NCBI GenBank assembly: GCA_900321275.1
Contig: ONVI01000003.1
Location: 1-64,000, forward strand
DNA length: 64,000 nt
Direction: 5' to 3'
Source: an uncultured Eubacteriales bacterium
GTDB taxonomy: Bacteria; Bacillota; Clostridia; Oscillospirales; Oscillospiraceae
In this document: positions 17,150 through 26,559 of the stretch, piece by piece
How the letters are laid out: each line of letters begins with the position of its first letter
Position numbering within the stretch: position 1 is the stretch's first letter
Made by a program: the position numbers and the translations under genes
Notes under the pieces: generated by a model
Seen by the model: only the letters and a program-made list of their open reading frames with translations
What the model was told of the DNA's origin: nothing
The model's database searches: none

Positions 17150-17640
17150 TGACAGAACACGTAAAAGCAATCCATGAGCTGACACCGGATGAGCTTTACC
17201 GGATCATGAAGCTGCGGGTCGATGTATTTGTTGTAGAACAGAAATGCCCTTATGCGGAACTTGACAACCTGGACCAGGCTGCCATGCATGTCTGGCTGGA
17301 GGATGAGGGCAGAATAATGGCCTATCTCCGTGTGATGGACAAGGGCGCAGAAAGTGACTGCGTATCACTCGGCCGCGTCGTCTCAGCGAAACGCCGCTGC
17401 GGTCTCGGGACGGGCATTTTGCAAAAGGGAATCCAAGTGGCACAAGAAGTGTATGGTGCAGAAGCGATCTATCTGGAGGCACAAACATATGCCCGTGGGC
17501 TTTATGAGAAGCTCGGCTTCCGGCAGATATCCGATGAGTTTATGTTGGACGGAATTTCGCACATCAAGATGATTCTGTATAATCCGGAGAGCGGTGCACG
17601 GAATATGAGCAAAACGGCTCCGCAGAGTATTGAGCTATGA
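17146..17640 (+). CDS. GNAT family N-acetyltransferase, ElaA-like
   Basis: This 164-residue protein carries the ElaA pattern LYRIMKLRVDVFVVEQKCPY near residues 17-37. The acetyl-CoA-binding loop follows, LGRVVSAKRRCGLGTGILQKG near 80-100, and then AQTYARGLYEKLGFRQI. It would transfer an acetyl group from acetyl-CoA to an unknown amine in the cytoplasm. The start is the ATG pair at 17146, overlapping the VOC gene. The last 15 residues extend beyond the usual domain and look non-conserved. Confidence 0.88.
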   Translation: MMTEHVKAIHELTPDELYRIMKLRVDVFVVEQKCPYAELDNLDQAAMHVWLEDEGRIMAYLRVMDKGAESDCVSLGRVVSAKRRCGLGTGILQKGIQVAQEVYGAEAIYLEAQTYARGLYEKLGFRQISDEFMLDGISHIKMILYNPESGARNMSKTAPQSIEL

Positions 17641-17740
17641 TTCTGTCAGACTTCCCTAACAGGCTGTCGTTTTAAGCGTATCAAGCAAGATCTGCGCATT
17701 AGGAGCAATGGATTTTGCCGATACAGCGGGAAATGCATAG

Positions 17741-17769
17741 TTGCTTTTTGAGGATATATGTGTTATATT
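17741..17769 (+). promoter_or_regulatory. Promoter of the coiled-coil gene
   Basis: TTGCTT (17741-17746) and TATATT (17764-17769) are 17 bases apart, about 90 bases before the start at 17862. Confidence 0.5.
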
Positions 17770-17861
17770 TTTTATGACGGCTGGTTCGGGGCTGTGTTGC
17801 AGCTGATGATCGGTTCAGCCTGTATTATTCCGGTTTAACCGGGTAAAAAAGGAGAATGACC

Positions 17862-18338
17862 ATGAATAAAATCGACGAAAGACTTGCAAAACTGAGTGAA
17901 AAACTGTCTGAGATGAGCGACAAGGCCGCGTATGCCTCCATCGAGGCGAAGGCCGCCCGCGAAGAGCGCGAGGAGAAGATCGAAGCCGAGCGTGAAGAGC
18001 GTGCCGCGAAGCGCGAAGACAAAGTCGCAACCGTCAAGGGTGACGTTGCCGCTTTCCAGGAGAATGTCCGCCTTCACGAGGAAGAAGAGAGAAGTAAGCT
18101 CTCCAGCGGCCTTCTGAAGCTCCAGATGACCATTGAGGCCAAGATCAAAGAGAGAAGAGCGTCCAAGGATCAGTTCATGATGCAGCTTTACGTTGCCGAT
18201 CAGCTCGACTATATCGACGAGTGCTTCGCCGTTGCCGCATATCTGATCGAGAACGGCCAGCTCGCCATGTACGAGACGATGGAAGCGATCAAAGAGTACG
18301 AGGCCAAATACGGCAAGATGGGCGAGGGCGAGCAGTAA
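17862..18338 (+). CDS. Charged coiled-coil protein of unknown function
   Basis: I do not recognise this 158-residue protein. Residues 5-100 are almost entirely charged and helical (KLSEKLSEMSDKAAYASIEA, then Glu/Arg-rich repeats), predicting a long coiled coil. The last 60 residues are less charged (LYVADQLDYIDECFAVAAYL). There is no signal peptide. I start at the second ATG (17862) because AAAGGAG sits seven bases before it; the ATG at 17856 is too close. It has its own promoter and terminator, so it is a monocistronic gene. Confidence 0.8.
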   Translation: MNKIDERLAKLSEKLSEMSDKAAYASIEAKAAREEREEKIEAEREERAAKREDKVATVKGDVAAFQENVRLHEEEERSKLSSGLLKLQMTIEAKIKERRASKDQFMMQLYVADQLDYIDECFAVAAYLIENGQLAMYETMEAIKEYEAKYGKMGEGEQ

Positions 18339-18467
18339 TCCTCTTTTTCACGTTCCCGCTTTCCATCTGAATACCGGAAAACGCTGTATCAACACCTTTG
18401 CTGATATGGCGCTTTCCTTTTTTCGCGCTGTTTCTGCATATGCGGATTCATAATCGTATCAAGACCA

Positions 18468-18512
18468 AAAAACCTGCTACCCGGGATTATCTCAGGAAGC
18501 AGGTTTTTGTAT
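18468..18512. terminator. Bidirectional terminator
   Basis: AAAAACCTGCT and AGCAGGTTTTT form an 11-base stem with A/T runs on both sides. It separates the convergent coiled-coil gene and the hypothetical gene ending at 18514. Confidence 0.8.
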
Positions 18513-18513
18513 G

Positions 18514-18999
18514 TTATCTGCGTTTCAACAGTGAGAAGCGAGGCGCGGTGGGCTTTCCCGTTCCGATTTTCCGAAGCGCTGCCAGCAGCTCGTTCTGTGC
18601 CGGAAGCCGGTCGCAGGGGCGATAATACGCTTCAAAGCGTTCTGCCAGGGCGTCCGCGTCCGCCGGGGAAAGGTGCGGGATCAGCTCCTTCGTCAGCCCC
18701 TGCACGGCCAGAAGCATCCAGTAGGCGCATCTGGGGCCTCGGTAGGTCTCCGGCTCGGTATATACAAAATCCAGCACCCGGCGAACCTGCGCGGAATCGG
18801 GCTGCCCTGCGGCAAACTCCGCGAAACAGCCGCGCAGTTCCTCCGCAAAGCGGTCATGGCAGGGATTGTCCGCCGGACCGCCCTTCATGCCGAAGACGCC
18901 CTCGCCGAATTTGCGGTTCCGCTCCAGCTCCTCAACCGTCTCTTCGTATCGCCGGTAGCGATCACGAAGCCCGGTCAGAAAGGTATCTTGATCAGGCAA
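18514..18999 (-). CDS. Hypothetical protein coupled to the FucI-like isomerase gene
   Basis: I do not recognise a named family with certainty. The 161-residue protein reads PDQDTFLTGLRDRYRRYEET near the start. Its middle is conserved-looking, GMKGGPADNPCHDRFAEELR, and a helical end includes RCAYWMLLAVQGLTKELIPH. It starts at a TTG at 18999 overlapping the isomerase stop codon (TTGCCTGA), with GGAG eight bases upstream. Translation is therefore coupled to the isomerase, which suggests a function in the same sugar pathway. No signal peptide or membrane segment is seen. Confidence 0.7.
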   Translation of the reverse strand: MPDQDTFLTGLRDRYRRYEETVEELERNRKFGEGVFGMKGGPADNPCHDRFAEELRGCFAEFAAGQPDSAQVRRVLDFVYTEPETYRGPRCAYWMLLAVQGLTKELIPHLSPADADALAERFEAYYRPCDRLPAQNELLAALRKIGTGKPTAPRFSLLKRR

Positions 19000-20467
19000 A
19001 GGGATTCTCCGTGGGGTAGGGCAGAGACTTGGGCTGGTTGTAGCCGATATCCTCCACGCCGAGGAACTTGAAGACCTCAAACAGTGCCTTGCCGAAGTGA
19101 CCGAAGGCAACCGCGCCGTGGTGCGGGAAGCGCTTCTGGATCAGCACATGGCGGTAGAAGCGGCCCATCTCATGGATGGCGAAAACGCCGATGCCGCCAA
19201 AGCTGGTGGTGGCAACAGGCAGAACCTCACCCTCGGCGATGTAGGAGCGGAGCTTGCCCTCGCTGTCGCACTGGAGGCGGAAGAAGGTGATCTCACCCGG
19301 CGCGATGTCGCCCTCAAGGGTGCCGCGGGTGAAGTCGGGCTCGGAGCCGGCGGGCTCAAGCAGACGGTGCTGGATGAGCTGGTACTTCACGGCGCGGTCG
19401 GCGCACATCTTGCAGCTCGGCGTGTTGCCGCAGTGGAAGCCCATGAAGGTGTCGGTCAGGCTGTAGTCGAACTTGCCCTTGATCTGATCTTCCCACATCT
19501 TGGCGGGGACGGAGTTGTTGATATCGAGGATGGTGACCGCATCGCCGGAGATGCAGGCACCGATGTACTCGGAGAGCGCGCCGTAGATATCGACCTCGCA
19601 GCTCACGGGGATGCCGCGGGCGGCGAGACGGGAGTTGACGAAGCAGGGCTCAAAGCCGAACTGCTCGGGGAAAGCGGGCCAGCACTTGTCGGCAAAGGCG
19701 ACATACTTGCGCGCGCCCTTGTGCTTCTCCGCCCAGTCGAGCAGGGTCAGTTCAAACTGCGCCATGCGGGCCAGCAGGTCGGGGAAGTATTTGCCTTCGC
19801 CCATCTCCTTGGCCATATCGTCGCAGACGCCGGGGATGCGCGGGTCGTTCGCGTGCTCCTTGTAGCTTACGAGCAGGTCAAGCTCGGAGTTCTCCTCAAT
19901 TTCAATGCCCATCTCATAGAGACCCTTGATCGGGGCGTTGCAGGCAAAGAAGTCCTGGGGACGGGGACCGAAGGTGATGATCTTGAGATTCTGCACGCCG
20001 ATGATCGCGCGGGCAATGGGGTAGAATTCCTTGATCATCTTGCCGATATCCTTGGCGGTGCCGACGGGATACTCGGGAATGTAGCCCTTGAGGTGGCGCA
20101 TGCCGAGGTTGTAGGAGCAGTTGAGCATGCCGCAGTAGGCATCGCCGCGGCCGTTGATGAGGTCGCCGTCACCCTCGGCGGCAGCAACGAACATGCAGGG
20201 GCCGTCGAAGTACTTGGCAATCAGCGTCTCGGGCGTCTCGGGGCCGAAGTTGCCGAGGAAGACAACCAGTGCGTTGACGCCGGCGGCCTTCACGTCGTCG
20301 ACAGCCTTGAGCATGTCGGCCTCGTTCTCAACGGTGACGGGGCACTCATAGATGTTGCCGCCGCAGGTCTTGACGATGGCTTCGCGCCTCGCGACGGACA
20401 GACCGATGGGGAAGCAGTCGCGGGAGACCGCAATGATGCCGAGTTTTACTTCAGGAATGTTCTGCAT
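18992..20467 (-). CDS. L-fucose/L-arabinose isomerase family protein (FucI-like)
   Basis: This 491-residue cytoplasmic protein matches the fucose/arabinose isomerase fold. An N-terminal substrate-domain stretch (KLGIIAVSRDCFPIGLSVAR) is followed by the metal-site segments CEVDIYGALSEYIGACISGD and VTILDINN (Glu and Asp ligands, near residues 290-320). The C-terminal part includes HHGAVAFGHFGKALFEVFKF. Such enzymes interconvert aldoses and ketoses with manganese. The genes for a DUF4867 protein, a xylulokinase-type kinase and a xylose/multiple-sugar importer lie directly upstream, and no xylA is present. It may therefore serve as the aldose isomerase of this module. The substrate is inferred, not shown. 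Confidence 0.82.
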   Translation of the reverse strand: MQNIPEVKLGIIAVSRDCFPIGLSVARREAIVKTCGGNIYECPVTVENEADMLKAVDDVKAAGVNALVVFLGNFGPETPETLIAKYFDGPCMFVAAAEGDGDLINGRGDAYCGMLNCSYNLGMRHLKGYIPEYPVGTAKDIGKMIKEFYPIARAIIGVQNLKIITFGPRPQDFFACNAPIKGLYEMGIEIEENSELDLLVSYKEHANDPRIPGVCDDMAKEMGEGKYFPDLLARMAQFELTLLDWAEKHKGARKYVAFADKCWPAFPEQFGFEPCFVNSRLAARGIPVSCEVDIYGALSEYIGACISGDAVTILDINNSVPAKMWEDQIKGKFDYSLTDTFMGFHCGNTPSCKMCADRAVKYQLIQHRLLEPAGSEPDFTRGTLEGDIAPGEITFFRLQCDSEGKLRSYIAEGEVLPVATTSFGGIGVFAIHEMGRFYRHVLIQKRFPHHGAVAFGHFGKALFEVFKFLGVEDIGYNQPKSLPYPTENPFA

Positions 20468-20469
20468 TT

Positions 20470-21102
20470 TTAAAGATCCTCCTTGATATCAATGTTGACG
20501 CCGGTCAGGCCGACGTGAGCTCCGTTTTTCGCTTCAGCGGATTCGGGATGCGCCAGCAGCCACTTGTTGCGGGCGGTCATCCATTTGTCTTCCTCGCTGG
20601 CGGGGGTGTAGTCCGGCTTCGCGGTGTTGGTGCCCTTCGGCAGAACCACCGCCACGCGGAAGCCGCAGTTGGGGCAGGTGTGACAGGGCGCGTAGTGCAG
20701 CGTGGTCGCATAGACCTCCACGGGGAGACCGGCGGGCACGCGGAAGGCTTTTACCTTCGCGGTGTCCAGCACGCCGTCGATGATCTCGTCCTGCTTTGCC
20801 AGAAGAAGGATGAAGTCCTTCCAGCCGATGTTTACCTCACTGTCCCGGTGGTATTCGAGACAATTGAGCTTCGTGTTGTGCCCCCAGCACATGCCAAGCT
20901 GGATGGGCATGCCGCCGTAGGCGCGGTCGCGCAGATCGGAGAAAATCGCGCAGGCCTCCAGACTTTCGATGCCGGGCTCATAGGAGACGCCCTCGGGCTG
21001 CGGGATAGCCGCCATCGCCGCGCAGAGTTCCTCCGTGTCATAGCCCTCCAGTATCTTGCCGTAGGGCTTGAATTCCGGATCGGTAACCGAATAGATTTTC
21101 AT
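20470..21102 (-). CDS. DUF4867 family protein
   Basis: The 210-residue protein belongs to the uncharacterised DUF4867 family. Recognisable parts are SVTDPEFKPYGKILEGYDTE at the start, a central LGMCWGHNTKLNCLEYHRDS and VNIGWKDFILLLA. The end contains YATTLHYAPCHTCPNCGFRV with a Cys cluster. The central His/Glu pattern is reminiscent of cupin-type sugar-binding proteins. Its stop is two bases before the FucI-like gene, so they are co-translated. A paralogue at 57798 lies in the sulfoquinovose cluster that also has a FucI-like isomerase. A role assisting the isomerase, for example as mutarotase or accessory subunit, is inference. Confidence 0.82.
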   Translation of the reverse strand: MKIYSVTDPEFKPYGKILEGYDTEELCAAMAAIPQPEGVSYEPGIESLEACAIFSDLRDRAYGGMPIQLGMCWGHNTKLNCLEYHRDSEVNIGWKDFILLLAKQDEIIDGVLDTAKVKAFRVPAGLPVEVYATTLHYAPCHTCPNCGFRVAVVLPKGTNTAKPDYTPASEEDKWMTARNKWLLAHPESAEAKNGAHVGLTGVNIDIKEDL

Positions 21103-21113
21103 ACTGTCACTCC

Positions 21114-22592
21114 TTACTGGATCTCCGGGAAGACGCTCTTAAGCGCCGGGTAGATCTTTCTGTATTTCTGATACTGCTCCTCATAACGGGCGGCAATCTC
21201 AGGATCAGGCTCTGTCGTGCGGGCAAGCTTTACCAGCGCACGCGCCGCGACCTGTACGCTCGGATAAAGACCGCAGCCCACCATGGCGAGAATCGCGCCG
21301 CCGTAGCCGGGGCCCTGCTCGGTCTGAACCATGTCCAGCGGGATGCCGAGGACGTTGGCAAAGATTTTCCGCCATAGCGGGGATTTGGCGCCGCCGCCGC
21401 AGATCCAGCTTCGCGGGATGTTGAGGCCAAGGGATTTGGCTACCTCAAAGCTGTCGCGGATGGCGAAGGCCACGCCCTCCAATACCGCCTGAACCAGGTC
21501 GGAGCGGCTCGTGTCCATGGTCATGCCGACGAAGGTGCCGCGGGCGTTCACGTCGTTGATAGGGCTGCGCTCACCCATGAGGTAGGGCAGAAAGAAGACG
21601 TGGTTGCGGCCGAGCTTGTCGTCGGTGATGTCCTTCTGTTCGCCTGCGTAGTCGGTGGTTTTGAGGATTTCGTCGCACAGCCACTTGTTGCAGCTTGCCG
21701 CCGAGAGCATGCAGCCCATGAGGTGGTATCCGCCGTCCGCGTGGGCGAAGGCGTGCAGGGCGTTGTTGGGATCGACGCCGAACTTGTCCGAGGAGATAAA
21801 CAGCGTGCCGCTGGTGCCGAGGGAGATGTTGCAGCCGCCCTCGCCCACGACGCCGGTGCCGACAGCCGCCGCGGCGTTGTCGCCTGCTCCGGCCACTACC
21901 CTGACGCAGGGACTGAGGCCAAGGCCATCAGCGACGTCAGGCGTCAGTGTGCCGACGGCCTCATAGCTCTCAAAGAGCCTGGGCATCTGGGCCTCGTCGA
22001 CGCCGCAGATTTCGAGCATCTTCTTCGACCAGCGTTTGTGCTGCACGTCGAGCAGGAGCATACCGCTGGCATCGGAGTAGTCACAGCAGTGCACGCCCGT
22101 GAGCCTGTAGTTGATATAGTCCTTGGGCAGCATGATCTTTTTGATCCGGGCAAAGTTTTCCGGCTCGTTCTTGCGCATCCAGAGGATTTTCGGCGCGGTG
22201 AAGCCGGCAAAAGCAATGTTGGCAGTCATCTTTGAGAGCTTGCTCTTGCCGATCTCATTGTTGAGATAGTCGACCTCCGCCTGGGTGCGCCCGTCGTTCC
22301 AGAGGATTGCGCGGCGGATGACCTCATCGTTTTCGTCAAGGACCACCAGGCCGTGCATCTGGCCGCCGCAGCCGATGCCCTCGACAGCCGACGCGTCAAC
22401 ACCGGCCAGCAGCTCCTTCATTCCAAAGAAGCAGGCCCTCCACCAGTCCGCAGGCTCCTGCTCGGACCAGCCGGGCTGTGGGAAGTAAAGCGGATATTCC
22501 CGGCTGACCTCCTTGAGGATTGCGCCCTTCTCGTCAACCAGAGAGAGTTTGACGGCCGAGGTGCCGAGATCAATTCCGATAAACAGCTTCGT
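21114..22592 (-). CDS. xylB: Xylulokinase-type FGGY carbohydrate kinase, apparently with an ACG start
   Basis: This is a 492-residue sugar kinase. It opens with FIGIDLGTSAVKLSLVDEKG (phosphate-1 motif) and shows GIGCGGQMHGLVVLDENDEV and AGAGDNAAAAVGTGVVGEGG. The FGGY signature regions (LGTSGTLFISSDKFG and GVAFAIRDSFEVAKSLG) are also present. It would phosphorylate a ketose such as D-xylulose. No ATG, GTG or TTG stands at the proper place. The codon where homologues begin with Met is ACG at 22592, exactly five bases after a perfect GGAGGTGG. The GTG at 22601 lies inside that site. It heads the operon with DUF4867 and the isomerase. Confidence 0.88.
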   Translation of the reverse strand, partial: TKLFIGIDLGTSAVKLSLVDEKGAILKEVSREYPLYFPQPGWSEQEPADWWRACFFGMKELLAGVDASAVEGIGCGGQMHGLVVLDENDEVIRRAILWNDGRTQAEVDYLNNEIGKSKLSKMTANIAFAGFTAPKILWMRKNEPENFARIKKIMLPKDYINYRLTGVHCCDYSDASGMLLLDVQHKRWSKKMLEICGVDEAQMPRLFESYEAVGTLTPDVADGLGLSPCVRVVAGAGDNAAAAVGTGVVGEGGCNISLGTSGTLFISSDKFGVDPNNALHAFAHADGGYHLMGCMLSAASCNKWLCDEILKTTDYAGEQKDITDDKLGRNHVFFLPYLMGERSPINDVNARGTFVGMTMDTSRSDLVQAVLEGVAFAIRDSFEVAKSLGLNIPRSWICGGGAKSPLWRKIFANVLGIPLDMVQTEQGPGYGGAILAMVGCGLYPSVQVAARALVKLARTTEPDPEIAARYEEQYQKYRKIYPALKSVFPEIQ

Positions 22593-22639
22593 GAGTACCA
22601 CCTCCGTGTGATAATTTGCTTTCTTTTTCACCGCCCCAC

Positions 22640-22669
22640 TTGCGCGGCGGTGGGATTTCCTGTTACAAT
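22640..22669 (+). promoter_or_regulatory. Possible promoter of the YczE-like gene
   Basis: TTGCGC (22640-22645) and TACAAT (22664-22669) are 18 bases apart, 25 bases before the GTG at 22695. Confidence 0.4.
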
Positions 22670-22694
22670 AAACAAAAGAAAAGGGGAGTGCTGT

Positions 22695-23348
22695 GTGAAA
22701 AGAAGTGTAAAGGAATGGGGACTGCGCATTGCAATCCTGATGCTGGGACTGTGCATCGCCCATCTTGGCGTGACACTGTTCCTGCTGTCGGATCTGGGCT
22801 CAGATCCCTTCAATGTGTTTGTGCAGGGCATTTACAGGACGCTGGACAGACTGACGGGCTGGGGCTTTCTGACCCACGGCCGCGTCCATGTGGCGATCAG
22901 TCTCGTGATCGTGCTGATCCTGCTGTTCGTGGACAAGAGCTATATCAAGATCGGCACGGCGCTGTGCATGCTCTTCGGCGGCCCTGTCATCGACGCTTTC
23001 AACGCCCTGCTGGAAGGGCCGACCGCCGGGGCTTCGCTGCCGGTGCGTGCCTGCATGCTCGTTGCGGGCTGCGTGATCCTGGCCTACGGTATGACGATCG
23101 TGATCCGCTCCGACGCGGGGACGGGACCGAATGATCTCGTCGCCGTGGTTATCAGCGACAAGACCGGCAGGAAATTCAGTGTGACGCGCGTGCTCGTGGA
23201 TGCCTGCTTCCTGCTGATCGGCTGGCTGCTGGGCGGCACCGCGGGCGTCGGAACGCTGGTCTGCATGTTCCTGGTCGGCCCTGTGGCGGGCTTTTTCCTG
23301 CCGATCAACGGGCGCATCATCGAGAAGCTTGTACGGCGCTTCTGCTGA
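22695..23348 (+). CDS. YczE/YitT-type integral membrane protein
   Basis: This 217-residue protein has about five membrane segments (residues 8-30, 55-75, 78-95, 108-130 and 160-195) linked by short loops. Features of the YczE family include LSDLGSDPFNVFVQGI near residue 32 and the conserved RSDAGTGPNDLVAV near residue 136. Its function is not known in detail; relatives have been linked to transport or regulation. The start is a GTG six bases after AAGGGGAG. It is the only plus-strand gene within the minus-strand aldose module and is divergent from the kinase. Confidence 0.85.
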   Translation: MKRSVKEWGLRIAILMLGLCIAHLGVTLFLLSDLGSDPFNVFVQGIYRTLDRLTGWGFLTHGRVHVAISLVIVLILLFVDKSYIKIGTALCMLFGGPVIDAFNALLEGPTAGASLPVRACMLVAGCVILAYGMTIVIRSDAGTGPNDLVAVVISDKTGRKFSVTRVLVDACFLLIGWLLGGTAGVGTLVCMFLVGPVAGFFLPINGRIIEKLVRRFC

Positions 23349-23370
23349 AGAGAAACCGGGTCTGCATAGA

Positions 23371-23408
23371 AAAGCACCTGCTGAGTACCTGCTCGGCAGG
23401 TGCTTTTT
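23371..23408. terminator. Bidirectional terminator
   Basis: AAAGCACCTGC and GCAGGTGCTTT form a perfect 11-base stem followed by T residues on the plus strand. On the minus strand the run is TTTTC. It separates the convergent YczE-like and small membrane-protein genes. Confidence 0.85.
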
Positions 23409-23412
23409 ACAC

Positions 23413-23685
23413 CTATGATTGCTCGGAATCCTCGCTCTCTTCTGCGGAAGCGGCCTCCGCCTGCCAGCGTTTCCAGGTGTACAGTCCGTACCCGACGCCG
23501 GCGGCGATAAACAAAAGTCCAAAGCCCCATGCCTGGACAGGCGTCATATCGGAACGGCTTTTCAGATAATCGTAAATCAGAGAGCCGCCCAGGTAGACCA
23601 GATATCCGGCGACCACTGCACGCATCGTCGCGAAGTTCATCGCCTTTGTCCGCTTCTGCGCGGAAGAATTTTTGTCGCTGTTCAT
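23413..23685 (-). CDS. Small two-span membrane protein
   Basis: I do not recognise a family. The 90-residue product has a basic N-terminus (MNSDKNSSAQKRTKAMNFAT). Two hydrophobic segments follow (about residues 22-40 and 50-68), and the C-terminus is acidic (EAASAEESEDSEQS). The start follows GGAGGGCAAC. It lies 65 bases after the importer permease on the same strand and may be read through from it, but it is of unknown role. Confidence 0.7.
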   Translation of the reverse strand: MNSDKNSSAQKRTKAMNFATMRAVVAGYLVYLGGSLIYDYLKSRSDMTPVQAWGFGLLFIAAGVGYGLYTWKRWQAEAASAEESEDSEQS

Positions 23686-23750
23686 GTTGCCCTCCCGCGC
23701 GAAAGAATGAGAGAACGGGCGGCCGGCGTGCCGGCCGCCCGCAGTTCGTA

Positions 23751-24929
23751 TCAGCTGTTCTTCTTCTTGGAAACCACGTCGAAGATAACGGCGGCCAGAA
23801 GCACAAGGCCCTTGACGACTTTCTGCCAGTTGGCGTCGACGCCCATGATGCTCATGCCGATGTTGATAACGCCCATCAGCAGAGCGCCGATGATGACGCC
23901 GGGAACCGTGCCGACGCCGCCGTAGGCGGAGGCGCCGCCGATAAAGCAGGAGCCGATGGCGTCCATCTCATAGTTCTGACCATAGGTGGGCTGTGCGGAG
24001 GTCAGACGGGCGATCGTCAGGATACCGGCGAGACCCGCGAGAAGACCCATGTTGGCATAGGCGAAGAAGTAAATCTTTCTGGTGTCGATACCGGAGAGCC
24101 TTGTCGCCACTTCGTTGCCGCCGATGGCGTAGAGATAACGGCCGACGGTGGTTTTGGAGGTGATGTAGGTGTAGATCAGAACCACCGCTACGACCCAGAT
24201 CAGCGCCATGGGCAGACCCTTGTACTGGGCGAGACGGATCGTGAAGAACATGATGACCGCGACGATGATGATGGACTTGATGAGGGTCACATACATCGGA
24301 TCGGTCTCAAGACCGGCTTTCTTGCGGGTGTTTGCGCTGCGGAGCGTGAAGAAGAGGTAGATCGCGCAGGTGAGAATACCCACAACCAGGCACAGAATGT
24401 TGAACGTGGAGCCTTCTCTGGCGAAGATATCCGGCACATAGCACTTCGCGCCGCCGCCGAAGATCCTGACGAAAGCCTCGTTCTTGACCGGCAGCGTCTT
24501 GCCCTGCAGCACCACGTTGGAAAGGCCGCGGAAGATCAGCATGCCTGCAAGCGTTGTGATAAAGGGCGGAACCTTAACATAGGCGATCCAGAATGCCTGC
24601 CAGGAGCCGATCAGCAGACCGACCGCCAGCATGAGCAGCACGGCGAGCCACATGTTCATGCCCTTGCTCATCATGACTGCGCCGACCGTGCCGACAAAGC
24701 AGACCACGGAACCGACGGAAAGGTCGATGTTGCCGCCGGTCAGGATGCACAGCAGCATGCCGGTGGCCAGAATGAACACATAGGCGTTCTGGGAGATGAT
24801 GTTTGTGATGTTCTGGGGCATGAGGATCTTGCCGTTGGTGCGCCATGTGAAGAAAGCGGTGACAAGCACCAGCGCGATGATCATCGTGTATTTCTGAATA
24901 AAGCTCAGAACTTTCGTTTTAGTCGTCAT
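23751..24929 (-). CDS. Sugar ABC transporter permease (MmsB/XylH/GguB type)
   Basis: This 392-residue permease belongs to the xylose/multiple-sugar branch of the ribose-type transporters. It has about ten membrane spans and the conserved [20 protein letters not shown] near residue 55. [20 protein letters not shown] lies near residue 120, and the end contains [20 protein letters not shown]. It forms the pore for import of an aldopentose or similar sugar. Its ATG overlaps the ATPase stop codon (ATGA). The long periplasmic-side insert around residues 150-200 is typical of this branch. Confidence 0.92.
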   Translation of the reverse strand: MTTKTKVLSFIQKYTMIIALVLVTAFFTWRTNGKILMPQNITNIISQNAYVFILATGMLLCILTGGNIDLSVGSVVCFVGTVGAVMMSKGMNMWLAVLLMLAVGLLIGSWQAFWIAYVKVPPFITTLAGMLIFRGLSNVVLQGKTLPVKNEAFVRIFGGGAKCYVPDIFAREGSTFNILCLVVGILTCAIYLFFTLRSANTRKKAGLETDPMYVTLIKSIIIVAVIMFFTIRLAQYKGLPMALIWVVAVVLIYTYITSKTTVGRYLYAIGGNEVATRLSGIDTRKIYFFAYANMGLLAGLAGILTIARLTSAQPTYGQNYEMDAIGSCFIGGASAYGGVGTVPGVIIGALLMGVINIGMSIMGVDANWQKVVKGLVLLAAVIFDVVSKKKNS

Positions 24930-26479
24930 TGCTTTTTCTCCTTTGCTGCCGAGTCGGTAGCGAGAATGCTCGCCATGATCTTTTCCTGACTGGCCTCTTT
25001 CTGCTCGAACTCACCCACGATGCGCCCCTCGTTGAGCACGTAGATCCTGTCGCACATGCCCAGAACCTCCGGAAGCTCCGAGGAGATCATGATGACGGAT
25101 TTGCCCTCCGCAACCAAATCGTTGATGATGCAGTAGATTTCAAATTTGGCGCCGACGTCGATGCCGCGGGTCGGCTCGTCCAGAATCAAAACGTCCGGAT
25201 CCGAGTACATCCATTTGGCCAGCAGAACCTTCTGCTGGTTGCCGCCGGAGAGATTGCCCACGTTCTGCAGAACGGAGGGCGTCTTGGTGTGCAGCTTGAC
25301 CCGGTACTCTTCCGCAACCGCGAGCTCCTTATCCCGGTCGATCACGCCTTTTTTGGAAACGCCCTTGAGATTGGCGAGTGTGGTGTTGATGGAGATCGGG
25401 TTCGAGAGGATCAGGCCGTTGCCCTTGCGGTCTTCGGTGACATAGGCAAGCCCTGCGTCGATTGCCTCGCGGGGGGAGTGGAGCCTGACTTCCTTGCCGT
25501 TGATCTCAAGGGTGCCGGAGATCTCCGTGCCGTAGCTGCGGCCAAAGAGAGACATGGCAAGCTCGGTTCGTCCCGCGCCCATCAGGCCGGAGAAGCCCAC
25601 AACCTCACCCTTGCGCACGTAGAAGGAGACGTCGTCGACGACCTTCTTCTCCGTGTAGATCGGGTGATAGACGTTCCAGTGTTTGACATCCATTGCCACG
25701 TCGCCGATCTTGACGCCGGAGCGCTTGGGGAAGCGGTCCTCGATCGCACGGCCGACCATGCCGCGGATGATGCGGTCCTCGCTGAAATCGTCCTTGCCCT
25801 TGGTGAGCGTTTCAATGGTGTGACCGTCGCGGATGATGGTGATGTCGTCCGCCACATAGGAGACCTCGTTGAGCTTGTGGGAGATGATGATGGAGGTCAT
25901 ACCCTGCTTCTTGAATTCCAGCAGAAGATCCAGCAGCGCCTTGGAATCCGCCTCGTTGAGGGAGGAGGTCGGCTCGTCCAGGATCATAAGGCGCGCCTTT
26001 TTTGCCAGCGCCTTGGCAATCTCAACCATCTGCTGCTTGCCGACGCCGATGTCCTTGATGAGGGTTGTGGAGGACTCGGTCAGGCCGACGATCTTCAGAT
26101 ATTTTGTAGCTTCGGCGTGGGTTTTGTCCCAGTCGATGGCGTATTTTTTCCCTTGTTCATTGCCCAGGAACATGTTCTCGCCGATGCTCATGTACGGCAC
26201 CAGAGCCAGCTCCTGATGGATTATGACGATGCCTTTGTTTTCGCTGTCCTTGATTTTGGAGAATTTGCATACTTCCCCCTCGTACACAATATCTCCGGAA
26301 TAGCTGCCGTAGGGATAGAGACCGCTGAGTACGTTCATCAGCGTGGATTTTCCGGCGCCGTTTTCACCCACCAGCGCGTGGATGCTGCCCTTTTTGACGG
26401 CGAGATTCACGTCGTCAAGAGCCTTGACACCGGGAAAGGTCTTCGTGATCCCCCGCATTTCCAAAATGTTATCCGACAA
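24926..26479 (-). CDS. Sugar ABC transporter ATP-binding protein (MmsA/XylG/GguA type)
   Basis: This 517-residue protein has two fused ATPase domains. The first shows Walker [10 protein letters not shown] near residue 38, a signature [15 protein letters not shown] and Walker [13 protein letters not shown]. The second has the usual degenerate Walker A (GLMGAGRTE), a canonical [14 protein letters not shown] and [14 protein letters not shown]. It powers the adjacent permease. The start is a TTG at 26479 placed six bases after GGAGGGG. A 12-base stem-loop lies upstream between this gene and the binding-protein gene. Confidence 0.93.
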   Translation of the reverse strand: MSDNILEMRGITKTFPGVKALDDVNLAVKKGSIHALVGENGAGKSTLMNVLSGLYPYGSYSGDIVYEGEVCKFSKIKDSENKGIVIIHQELALVPYMSIGENMFLGNEQGKKYAIDWDKTHAEATKYLKIVGLTESSTTLIKDIGVGKQQMVEIAKALAKKARLMILDEPTSSLNEADSKALLDLLLEFKKQGMTSIIISHKLNEVSYVADDITIIRDGHTIETLTKGKDDFSEDRIIRGMVGRAIEDRFPKRSGVKIGDVAMDVKHWNVYHPIYTEKKVVDDVSFYVRKGEVVGFSGLMGAGRTELAMSLFGRSYGTEISGTLEINGKEVRLHSPREAIDAGLAYVTEDRKGNGLILSNPISINTTLANLKGVSKKGVIDRDKELAVAEEYRVKLHTKTPSVLQNVGNLSGGNQQKVLLAKWMYSDPDVLILDEPTRGIDVGAKFEIYCIINDLVAEGKSVIMISSELPEVLGMCDRIYVLNEGRIVGEFEQKEASQEKIMASILATDSAAKEKKQ

Positions 26480-26559
26480 ATTATCCCCTCCAAATGTGAG
26501 AGTTCATCTGGTATACACCGCCGTATGCGCGGCGAAAAATACAGCACTTTCTTAGACTT

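Noticed and set aside
17641..17740. A riboswitch or small RNA in the gap after the acetyltransferase gene
   Set aside because: I see no conserved riboswitch core or stable multi-stem structure; only a promoter further on can be supported.
18992..22592. An L-fucose catabolic operon
   Set aside because: No fuculose-phosphate aldolase, mutarotase or lactaldehyde reductase gene is nearby, and the kinase and importer are of the xylose type.
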